The position numbers and the translations under genes are program-made. 13,257 nt of DNA from contig CANRXD010000011.1 of the NCBI GenBank assembly GCA_947643685.1, forward strand, positions 1 to 13,257, read 5' to 3'. Numbering within the stretch: position 1 is the first letter of the stretch; every line of letters begins with the position of its first letter. Below are positions 7,906-13,257 of the stretch, one piece after another. Source of the stretch: an uncultured Clostridium sp. (GTDB taxonomy: Bacteria > Bacillota > Clostridia > Lachnospirales > Lachnospiraceae). The notes below the pieces were generated by a model. The model was not told the origin of the DNA, made no database searches, and worked only from the letters and a program-made list of their open reading frames with translations.

Positions 7906-7914
7906 ATCATATCA
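7906..7914 (-). promoter_or_regulatory. Extended -10 promoter of the phosphate operon
   Basis: On the minus strand TGATATGAT is an extended -10 (TGnTATGAT). No -35 match occurs at the right distance (GAGGAC at 17 bases), as expected for an activator-dependent promoter. The nearest TTTACA repeat ends nine bases upstream. Transcription would start near 7899, giving a leader of about 78 bases before the transporter gene. Confidence 0.65.
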
Positions 7915-7918
7915 TCAG

Positions 7919-7961
7919 TATGTAAAATGTCCTCCGCCTGTATGTAAAATCTATGTAAATT
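7919..7961 (-). promoter_or_regulatory. Pho-box-like direct repeats upstream of the Na/Pi transporter
   Basis: On the minus strand TTTACA occurs at 7954-7959, 7943-7948 and 7921-7926, so the copies are 11 and 22 bases apart and on one helical face; each lies in a wider AWTTTACATA context. Bacillus PhoP binds TT(A/T/C)ACA-type repeats spaced by about 11 bp and placed at roughly -20 to -60, which matches this arrangement. The likely binder is the response regulator encoded in the same operon. Confidence 0.75.
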
Positions 7962-8002
7962 TTCAGGGATTATACGAGACCGGCCGTAAAAAAGTCCAAT
8001 CA

Positions 8003-8051
8003 GAAAAAGCAAAGCCGCCATCCGGCCTTATTTAGGTCAGATGGCGGCTTT
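8003..8051 (-). terminator. Rho-independent terminator of the subtilisin-like protease gene
   Basis: On the minus strand a perfect 12-bp stem (AAAGCCGCCATC and its complement, 8011-8022 and 8040-8051), extended inward by GGCCT/AGGTC pairing, is followed by GCTTTTTC. It lies 27 bases past the protease stop and separates this gene from the phosphate operon. Confidence 0.9.
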
Positions 8052-8077
8052 CATGCTGAATTGCTGCCTGAGTATCA

Positions 8078-9016
8078 TTATAACAACAGACGCTCCACGT
8101 CCAAAAGGCCCCACCCCTGTTGATTTTTAGGGAGGCCAATATCCCGGGACGTCTCCATAAGCTTTAATTTTACATCCCTGTTGCTCATCTGGGGATATTT
8201 TTCCAAAAGAAGGGCAATGGCTCCTGAAACAATGGGCGTACTCATGGAGGTTCCACTTTTTATGGTGTAACGATCCGGACGGTTAGAGCAGCTTACCACA
8301 CTGCATCCCGGTGCCACCACATCGGGTTTGCACACACAGGCTGCCGTAGGGCCCCGTCCGGAATAGTCTACCATACGGTTGCCTCCCACCAGCACCTCTG
8401 TGCTGTCATCAGAGCAGCCCACAGTAATTACTTTCCGGCTGATTCCCGGTGTTGTAATGCTCATCCGCCTTGGGCCATTGTTCCCGGCCGCCACAACAAC
8501 AACAAGGCCTGCATCCCAGGCCTGATTAACCCCCTTTACCAGCGCTGAGTTCTCACTCATTCCCCGTTTTCCGAAAGAACCCACTGAAATATTCACAATT
8601 CGGATTCCCAGCGTATCCTTTCTATCTATGATCCAGGAAATGCCTGCCAGAACATCCTTCGCATATCCATTCCCTTTCCGGTCCAGAACTTTAACTGCTA
8701 TCAGATTGCATCCGGGCGCCATGCCCTGATATCGCCCATCTGAAAAGGCGCCGCTGCCGCCTATGATGCCGCAGATGTGGCTTCCGTGACCACAGTCGTC
8801 ATATGGTCCCGCCTTCCTGTTCACCATATCAGCAAATCCAATGACGCGGTCCTCAAAATCCCGGTGCAGAAATACGCCTGTATCCAGGACCGCCACTCCC
8901 ACGCCCTTTCCTGTAAGCCCCATGGTAAATGCATCCCTGCAATGAATCTGCTTCTTTACATGATTCACATGACTTTCCTGATTGCCTTTTACCATAGGAT
9001 ATTCTGCACCTTCCAT
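8078..9016 (-). CDS. Subtilisin-like S8 serine protease, probably intracellular
   Basis: A 312-residue subtilase with a complete catalytic triad: D45 in VAVLDTGV, H77 in GHGSH, and S257 in GTSMSTP, plus the oxyanion asparagine N179 in AAGNN. There is no signal peptide, no membrane segment and almost no pro-region before the catalytic domain (about 30 residues), which resembles Bacillus AprX or intracellular subtilisins rather than secreted subtilisins. Unusual cysteines cluster at 226-243 (ACVCK...GCSVVSC). The ATG at 9016 has only a weak AAGGA 12 bases upstream, and an in-frame stop (9032-9034) rules out a longer form; the ATG at 8995 is an alternative. It is transcribed alone, between the lysA end and its own terminator. 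The substrate and physiological role are not shown by the sequence. Confidence 0.92.
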   Translation of the reverse strand: MEGAEYPMVKGNQESHVNHVKKQIHCRDAFTMGLTGKGVGVAVLDTGVFLHRDFEDRVIGFADMVNRKAGPYDDCGHGSHICGIIGGSGAFSDGRYQGMAPGCNLIAVKVLDRKGNGYAKDVLAGISWIIDRKDTLGIRIVNISVGSFGKRGMSENSALVKGVNQAWDAGLVVVVAAGNNGPRRMSITTPGISRKVITVGCSDDSTEVLVGGNRMVDYSGRGPTAACVCKPDVVAPGCSVVSCSNRPDRYTIKSGTSMSTPIVSGAIALLLEKYPQMSNRDVKLKLMETSRDIGLPKNQQGWGLLDVERLLL

Positions 9017-9120
9017 TTTGGGAATGTGTCCTTATCCGGTCATTTTCTCCAGAAATGGAAAATCTTAAGAAAATCTTCATAATTCATTCAAAGAATATAC
9101 AATCATTTTCTGAAACAACA

Positions 9121-9129
9121 TGATATACT
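9121..9129 (+). promoter_or_regulatory. Possible plus-strand extended -10
   Basis: TGATATACT is an extended -10 on the plus strand, but no -35 element is seen at 15 to 18 bases upstream. If active, it would make an RNA of about 100 bases ending at the terminator at 9208-9234. The match may be accidental in this AT-rich gap. Confidence 0.25.
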
Positions 9130-9207
9130 TTAAACATAAAAATTGCACGATACAAATGAATCCTTTATCCTAAAACCTTTTTGAAATCGAAATCCTAAAT
9201 GATGAAT

Positions 9208-9234
9208 CCCTGTACAATATGTGCAGGGTTTTTT
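9208..9234 (+). terminator. Plus-strand intrinsic terminator without an obvious gene
   Basis: CCCTGTAC and GTGCAGGG form an 8-bp stem with one wobble and a five-base loop, followed by six Ts on the plus strand. Read on the minus strand after lysA, the same hairpin is preceded by As and followed by ATTCATC, so it is a poor terminator for lysA. No plus-strand gene is seen upstream of it; it may end antisense transcription or a small RNA. Confidence 0.6.
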
Positions 9235-9245
9235 CATTTCACAGA

Positions 9246-10526
9246 TTACGCTTTATTCTGCCTTACATTTTTCATAATATCGCAAAAATCAAATGTGGCA
9301 AAATAGTCGTCAGGCGTTTCCGCACGACGAATCATCTGTACGCTCCCGTCCTCCTTAAAAAGCAGCTCCGCGCTCTTTAACTTTCCATTATAATTATACC
9401 CCATGGAAAATCCATGAGCTCCTGCATCGTGAATAACCAGAAGATCTCCCATATCGATCTTCGGAAGCATTCTGTCTATGGCAAATTTATCGTTGTTCTC
9501 ACAGAGAGACCCTACTATATCGTATTTGCAGCCGCAAGGTGCATTTTCCTTTCCCATTACAGTAATATGATGATATGCTCCATACATGGCCGGACGCATC
9601 AGGTTTACCGCGCAGGCATCCACACCGATATATTCCTTATATGTGTGCTTTTCATGAATAGCCTTTGTCACCAGTACACCATAGGGAGCCAGCATAAACC
9701 GTCCAAGCTCTGTAAACAGAGCCACATCACCCATTCCCGCCGGAACCAGAATCTCTTCGTAAGCTTTTCTTACACCCTCGCCGATGCTCTTAATGTCATT
9801 GGGCTCCTGTTCCGGACGATAGGGTATGCCAATTCCTCCGGAAAGATTGATAAATTTAATCTCTGCCCCGGTTTCCTGCCTGAGACTTACAGCCAGTTCA
9901 AAGAGAACCCTGGCAAGAGCCGGATAGTACTCATTGGTCACTGTATTGCTGGCTAAGAATGCATGAATGCCAAAATTTTTCACTCCCCTGGCCTTTAAGA
10001 TTTTATAGGCCTCGGTGATCTGCTCTCTTGTCATACCATACTTGGCCTCGCCGGGATTATCCATAATATCCGTTGTGATTCTGAACAGTCCGCCCGGATT
10101 AAAGCGGCAGCAGATGGTTTCCGGAATCTTTCCAAGGATCCGTTCCACGCACTCAATATGAGTGAAATCATCCAGGTTTATGATGGCCCCCAGTTCGTTT
10201 GCAAGCTTAAATTCCTCCGGCGGGGTATCATTGGAGGAAAACATGATTTCATGTCCGGTAAACCCACAGGCTTTTGACATTAAAAGCTCTGTCTCGGAAG
10301 AACAGTCCGTTCCGCATCCCATCTCCTTTAATATTTTCAGAATGAACGGATTGGGGGTTGCCTTCACGGCAAAGTATTCTTTAAATCCCCTGTTCCACGC
10401 AAACGCCTCTTTTAACGCCTTCGCATTCTCGCGGATGCCCTTTTCATCATACAGATAAAATGGCGTGGGGTATTCCCCCGCAATTGCCTCCAGCTGTGCC
10501 TTGGTTACGAACGTTTTCTTCTCCAT
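9246..10526 (-). CDS. lysA: Diaminopimelate decarboxylase (clostridial/Bacteroides-type LysA)
   Basis: Catalyses PLP-dependent decarboxylation of meso-diaminopimelate to L-lysine, the last step of lysine synthesis. The 426 residues have the fold-type III layout: barrel domain with the PLP lysine K55 in EYFAVKATPNP, a histidine at 188 in GIHAFLASN, the phosphate-binding glycines SGGIGIP (229-235), ELGR (273-276, where EPGR is common), then the C-terminal domain with active-site C342-E343 in GSLCENNDKF and Y379 in GYNYNGKLK. The variant motifs (HAFLASN instead of HIGSQ) fit a divergent LysA branch known from anaerobes; a related amino-acid decarboxylase is less likely. The start is ATG with AAAGGAG nine bases upstream, 17 bp after the pyk stop, so it is co-transcribed with pyruvate kinase. 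No good minus-strand terminator follows. Confidence 0.88.
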   Translation of the reverse strand: MEKKTFVTKAQLEAIAGEYPTPFYLYDEKGIRENAKALKEAFAWNRGFKEYFAVKATPNPFILKILKEMGCGTDCSSETELLMSKACGFTGHEIMFSSNDTPPEEFKLANELGAIINLDDFTHIECVERILGKIPETICCRFNPGGLFRITTDIMDNPGEAKYGMTREQITEAYKILKARGVKNFGIHAFLASNTVTNEYYPALARVLFELAVSLRQETGAEIKFINLSGGIGIPYRPEQEPNDIKSIGEGVRKAYEEILVPAGMGDVALFTELGRFMLAPYGVLVTKAIHEKHTYKEYIGVDACAVNLMRPAMYGAYHHITVMGKENAPCGCKYDIVGSLCENNDKFAIDRMLPKIDMGDLLVIHDAGAHGFSMGYNYNGKLKSAELLFKEDGSVQMIRRAETPDDYFATFDFCDIMKNVRQNKA

Positions 10527-10543
10527 GTACGTCTTCTCCTTTA

Positions 10544-11980
10544 TCAGTCTACTGTAACAACACGCATAATGTTGGTATCTGTTGCCGGATCATGTCTTCT
10601 GGAATGGCTCAGCACCCCTGCTGTGACCACTGCCAGATCCCCCTCCTCAACAATTCCCTTCTCTTTTAATAAATCAATAGAATTCATAATCAGGGTATCC
10701 GTGGACTCCGCCCTTTTCGCCTGATATGGCTTTACTCCCCAGTATAGCTGCATTCTCCGCACTGTCGTGATACTGGGGGACATTCCTATCAGCATGGTCC
10801 TGGGATGCCATTTGGAAAGCATTCTGGCCGTATATCCGCTGATACTGGGGGCAATGATCACCCTGGCCCCCAGAGCCCGGGCCGTGGAGACGGAGGAATA
10901 GCACACGGCATTGGAAATACTGTGGCTGTTGTCATCAGATACTTTCCTCCTCTTATAAAATATGTCGTCTAAGTGGGATTCTGTCTCTTCCACAATATGA
11001 GCCATCATCTTCAGGGCCTCCACCGGATATTTTCCGTTGGCTGTTTCGCCGGAGAGCATAACCACATCTGTTCCCTCGTAAACGGCGTTGGCCACATCTG
11101 TAACTTCCGCACGGGTCGGCCTGGGGTTCCGAATCATGGAATCCAGCATCTGGGTTGCTGTGATTACCGGCTTACAGGCTTCACTGCATTTTTCAATCAT
11201 TGTCTTCTGAAGATGAGGAAGTCTTTCCGGAGAAATCTCCACCCCCAGATCACCCCTTGCCACCATAATCCCATCACTGGCCTCAATAATGGCATCCAGA
11301 TTCTCCAGACCCTCCGCATTTTCAATTTTCGCAATGATCCCCATATCGGAATCACCGGATTTTAAGATTTCCCGTATTTCCTCAATGGCCTCCGGGGAAC
11401 GGACAAAAGATGCCGCAATAAAATCAAACCCCATCTCCATTCCAAACCGGATATCTTCCCTGTCCTTATCGGTCAGCGCCGGAAGTTTAATTTTCACACC
11501 GGGCACATTAACGCCCTTTCTCTCCCCAAGCTCACCGCCATTAACAATCTGGCATATAATCCTGGGGCCGGACACACTTTTTACATGAAGTTCAATGAGG
11601 CCATCATCAATGAGAATCCGGTTTCCTTCTTTCACATCCGCTGTCAGTCCGCTGTAATTGATATGGACCATAGACTCATCACCGTCTGTTTCCTCTGTGG
11701 TCAGGATAAATTCCTGCCCCTCCCTTAAAATTATTTTGTTTCCGCCCTTCAAAACCCCTGTTCGGATTTCCGGTCCCTTTGTATCTAAAAGTGCCGCAAC
11801 GGGAATTCCTGCCTCGTCAGCCACTTCCCTTAACTGTAAATATCTTTTTTTATGCTCCTCATGACTTCCATGGGAAAAGTTAAATCTGGCCACATCCATT
11901 CCATTTAAAACCAGCTGTTTCATTATATCCCGGTTGTCACTGTTGGGGCCCATGGTACAGATGATCTTTGTTTTTTTCAA
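10544..11980 (-). CDS. pyk: Pyruvate kinase (short form)
   Basis: Converts phosphoenolpyruvate and ADP to pyruvate and ATP in glycolysis. The 478 residues include the N-terminal TKIICTMGP strand, the substrate motif ARFNFSHGSHEEH (31-43), catalytic K218 and metal ligands E220 and D244 in IIAKIENAEG and ARGDLGVE, and the signature ITATQMLDSM with RNPRPTRAEVTDVANAVYEGTD. The C-terminal allosteric domain is present, but the extra PEP-utilising-like domain of Bacillus-type enzymes (about 585 aa) is absent. Glu at about 102 in GDESMVHINY aligns by eye with the residue linked to potassium dependence (inference). The start is TTG: a strong AGGAGGAG lies six bases upstream and no ATG or GTG fits. That ribosome binding site overlaps the stop codon of the upstream membrane-protein gene, implying translational coupling. 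Confidence 0.96.
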   Translation of the reverse strand: MKKTKIICTMGPNSDNRDIMKQLVLNGMDVARFNFSHGSHEEHKKRYLQLREVADEAGIPVAALLDTKGPEIRTGVLKGGNKIILREGQEFILTTEETDGDESMVHINYSGLTADVKEGNRILIDDGLIELHVKSVSGPRIICQIVNGGELGERKGVNVPGVKIKLPALTDKDREDIRFGMEMGFDFIAASFVRSPEAIEEIREILKSGDSDMGIIAKIENAEGLENLDAIIEASDGIMVARGDLGVEISPERLPHLQKTMIEKCSEACKPVITATQMLDSMIRNPRPTRAEVTDVANAVYEGTDVVMLSGETANGKYPVEALKMMAHIVEETESHLDDIFYKRRKVSDDNSHSISNAVCYSSVSTARALGARVIIAPSISGYTARMLSKWHPRTMLIGMSPSITTVRRMQLYWGVKPYQAKRAESTDTLIMNSIDLLKEKGIVEEGDLAVVTAGVLSHSRRHDPATDTNIMRVVTVD

Positions 11981-11986
11981 TTCAAT

Positions 11987-11994
11987 CTCCTCCT
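11987..11994 (-). promoter_or_regulatory. Ribosome binding site of pyk overlapping the upstream stop codon
   Basis: AGGAGGAG on the minus strand lies six bases before the TTG start of pyk and shares bases with the TAG stop (11993-11995) of the rhomboid-like gene. It fixes the TTG as the start and suggests that ribosomes terminating upstream can reinitiate on pyk. Confidence 0.85.
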
Positions 11995-12850
11995 ATTCAC
12001 TGCGTTTTGCCTGCCGGGGATCCATTCCGCCTTTCGTCACATGCTGATGTGTATACAGATGATCCTGACAATATTCATAATCACCCTCACATTTTGAACA
12101 GTAGCGGAAAACCAGATCGGGGGCATCCACATCTGTCCGCCCACAGACGGCACAGCGGTGATGCCCATTGGCTTTCGCTGCTTTCACGGCCTGGTTTACC
12201 TGGGCTTTAAACTGCTGTTTCCGCCTTATTTCCTTCGGATTAAATTTCCCTCCCCTTGACATGGCAAAATAAAGAATAAAATTCAGCAAAGACATGGCAA
12301 TGGCAATTCTGGCAGCCGCACCGCCGAAAATAAGCCCATAAACAAAGTATGCCCCGTCAAACAGCGCCAGCCATTTCGCTTTCATCGGAATGACAAAAAA
12401 AAGCAAAAATTTTGCTTCCGGAAATGTGGCGGCAAAGGCAAAAAACAGGGAAAAATTCAGATAATCGGCAGTCAGGGGATAAACCATGCCAAACAGCAGA
12501 TAAATCACCAGCGCCGCCAGCACATGGCCCAGAATACCCATAAAAAAGTACAGGTTAAACCGAAATGAGCCCCAGACGTATTCCAGATTTCTCCCAAGAT
12601 TAAAATAGCAGTAAATCACCAGGACATTGATAAAAGGATCCCCGGAGGACGGCCACATCAAAAATGTGATCACTCTCCAGATTTGTCCGCGAAGAATGGC
12701 ACTGGCATCCAGCATCAGATATTGGATATAAACCTGTGGTGCAAACATTTGAAGCATCATACCTGCCGCATAAAGAATCACAATATAATACATCAGGTTG
12801 GGGATTGCATATTTCCCAAATTTTCGTTCCAGCTTACTTAAAATATTCAT
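11993..12850 (-). CDS. Rhomboid-like multispan membrane protein with C-terminal zinc-binding tail
   Basis: A 285-residue protein with about six hydrophobic segments (roughly 18-38, 55-84, 97-120, 131-154, 159-176, 181-197) and a rhomboid-like layout, including the GRNLEYVWGSFRFNLYFFMGILGHV region. The catalytic motif GxSG of active rhomboids is missing (the equivalent stretch reads LNFSLFFAFA), and no partner histidine is obvious, so it looks like a non-proteolytic rhomboid relative. The cytoplasmic tail has C233-x2-C236, C251-x2-C254, C261, H264, H268 and H270, enough to bind one or two zinc ions. The start is ATG with AAGGA about seven bases upstream. It heads an operon with pyk and lysA. 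Its function is unknown; a chaperone, adaptor or membrane-sensor role would be speculation. Confidence 0.82.
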   Translation of the reverse strand: MNILSKLERKFGKYAIPNLMYYIVILYAAGMMLQMFAPQVYIQYLMLDASAILRGQIWRVITFLMWPSSGDPFINVLVIYCYFNLGRNLEYVWGSFRFNLYFFMGILGHVLAALVIYLLFGMVYPLTADYLNFSLFFAFAATFPEAKFLLFFVIPMKAKWLALFDGAYFVYGLIFGGAAARIAIAMSLLNFILYFAMSRGGKFNPKEIRRKQQFKAQVNQAVKAAKANGHHRCAVCGRTDVDAPDLVFRYCSKCEGDYEYCQDHLYTHQHVTKGGMDPRQAKRSE

Positions 12851-12882
12851 TCCAATTCCTTTCCAATACTTCTATGGACGCT

Positions 12883-12912
12883 ATTATAATTCCCACATAT
12901 TCCATTTGTCAA
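12883..12912 (-). promoter_or_regulatory. Sigma-A promoter of the rhomboid-like/pyk/lysA operon
   Basis: A perfect TTGACA (12907-12912) and a perfect TATAAT (12883-12888) on the minus strand are 18 bases apart. Transcription would start near 12876, leaving a leader of about 25 bases. It is among the strongest promoters in the window, fitting a glycolytic gene. Confidence 0.88.
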
Positions 12913-13006
12913 ACCCTTTGGAATTCTTTTCCACATGCACCAGAAAATTTACGCACTTTTTACAGAATTTCAACCATTTTTGGCAAAGGAATCCCCATAC
13001 TGTCGA

Positions 13007-13035
13007 TTGTATTTGCAAAGGAATTATGATATAAT
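13007..13035 (+). promoter_or_regulatory. Plus-strand extended -10 promoter
   Basis: TGATATAAT (13027-13035) is an ideal extended -10. The -35 at 17 bases (TTGTAT, 13007-13012) keeps only TTG. Transcription would start near 13042 and run rightward. Because the -10 is part of a repeated and self-complementary sequence, an alternative is that it only resembles a promoter. Confidence 0.5.
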
Positions 13036-13155
13036 GTCGCCAGACATTATATCAGCGCCGATTCGCGTTCGTCCGGAGGACGGACAAATGCCTTAGCGAA
13101 TCGTGCACATCCGGCGGAGCATAGCATGTCGAAGACATGATATAATGTCGCCAGA
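13026..13155. repeat. Hairpin-rich element bounded by a 19-bp exact direct repeat
   Basis: ATGATATAATGTCGCCAGA occurs at 13026-13044 and 13137-13155. Within or next to the copies lie a perfect 12-bp hairpin (13027-13054, loop GCCA), a branched hairpin with CGATTCGC/GCGAATCG (13059-13066 and 13096-13103) enclosing GTTCGTCC-GGA-GGACGGAC (13067-13085), and a CATGTC-GAA-GACATG hairpin (13125-13139). A third, inverted copy of TGATATAATGTC is the right arm of the first hairpin. Such dense symmetry suggests a REP- or MITE-like intergenic repeat or a structured RNA; no coding potential is seen. Confidence 0.65.
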
Positions 13156-13180
13156 TATGATTGATATCCGTGCATTCCGG

Positions 13181-13201
13181 ATTCTGTTCCCGGAACAGAA
13201 T
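13181..13201 (+). other. Hairpin upstream of the right-edge terminator
   Basis: ATTCTGTTCC and GGAACAGAAT form a perfect 10-bp inverted repeat around a single C, so a real RNA loop would open two pairs. It sits 10 bases before the terminator stem. Its GTTCC/GGAAC segments can also pair with the terminator arms (GAGTTCCG, CGGAACTC), so a competing structure is conceivable. Confidence 0.5.
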
Positions 13202-13211
13202 TCCATATGCT

Positions 13212-13237
13212 GAGTTCCGTTTACGGAACTCTTTTTT
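13212..13237 (+). terminator. Plus-strand rho-independent terminator
   Basis: GAGTTCCGT and ACGGAACTC form a perfect 9-bp stem with a TT at the tip (effective tetraloop), followed immediately by six Ts on the plus strand. The minus-strand reading has no T-run, so it acts rightward. With the promoter at 13007-13035 it would bound an RNA of about 195 bases. Confidence 0.8.
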
Positions 13238-13257
13238 ACTATTTTGTTTTGAACTTA

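Larger units (their letters stand above)
12851..13257. other. Right-edge non-coding region with divergent promoters
   Basis: No convincing gene is seen in these 407 bp. It holds the leftward promoter of the rhomboid-pyk-lysA operon (12883-12912), two GCAAAGGAAT direct repeats 32 bp apart (12983-12992 and 13015-13024), a rightward extended -10 promoter (13007-13035), a block of hairpins bounded by a 19-bp direct repeat (13026-13155), a further hairpin (13181-13201) and a rightward terminator (13212-13237). Any plus-strand gene controlled here would lie beyond the window. Confidence 0.7.

Noticed and set aside
8853..9080. A 75-codon minus-strand frame that starts before the protease gene
   Set aside because: It overlaps the protease in another frame, is compositionally odd and lacks a ribosome binding site; the protease frame carries the conserved Asp and His motifs in this stretch, so a frameshifted upstream extension is not supported.
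9414..9956. A 180-codon plus-strand open frame
   Set aside because: It is antisense to lysA, with composition typical of a shadow frame and no motif.
13026..13155. CRISPR array
   Set aside because: Only two direct copies of a 19-mer occur, 111 bp apart, with structured rather than spacer-like sequence between them and no cas genes.

Overview
The window reads as ordinary chromosome of a low-to-moderate GC Firmicute, most likely a Lachnospiraceae-type clostridium (clostridial cluster XIVa). This is inferred from protein style (RNase Y, clostridial-type LysA, a NptA/YjbB-type Na/Pi transporter fused to a PhoU-like domain), strong AGGAGG ribosome binding sites, sigma-A promoters and a Gram-positive LexA box. 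No 16S rRNA or other decisive marker is present, so genus is not called. All nine convincing genes lie on the minus strand, so transcription runs from right to left.

Layout in order of transcription. (1) 12883-12912 is a strong promoter for an operon of a rhomboid-like membrane protein with a C-terminal zinc-binding tail (11993-12850), pyruvate kinase (10544-11980, TTG start) and diaminopimelate decarboxylase lysA (9246-10526). The gene gaps are 12 and 17 bp. (2) 8078-9016 is a stand-alone cytoplasmic subtilisin-like serine protease with its own terminator. (3) A probable phosphate operon follows: Na/Pi cotransporter (6040-7821), PhoB/PhoP-like response regulator (5312-5977) and PhoR-like histidine kinase (3959-5299). 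Three TTTACA direct repeats with 11 and 22 bp phasing, typical of a Pho box, lie just upstream of an extended -10. The transporter therefore appears to be regulated by the two-component system encoded behind it. (4) recA (2451-3509) has a consensus-like promoter and a LexA box, followed 20 bp later by recX (1867-2430). (5) rny (204-1748) has its own promoter and a long terminator. A further promoter at 44-72 fires leftward out of the window.

The unusual material is non-coding. Two 31-bp palindromes (1859-1889 and 3622-3652) are 27/31 identical, with a compensatory base-pair change. They share the core TAACNGTTCA with the ends of a 153-bp structured element at 3800-3952, which suggests a family of dispersed hairpin repeats. 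At the right edge, 13026-13237 holds a plus-strand extended -10 promoter, a 19-bp exact direct repeat flanking several hairpins, and a strong plus-strand terminator. This could be a small RNA, a leader of an off-window gene, or a second repeat element. There is no CRISPR array, tRNA, rRNA, transposase or phage gene. No complete novel multi-gene system is evident; the best leads are the repeat elements, the right-edge transcript, the Pho module and the catalytically dead-looking rhomboid with a zinc tail.
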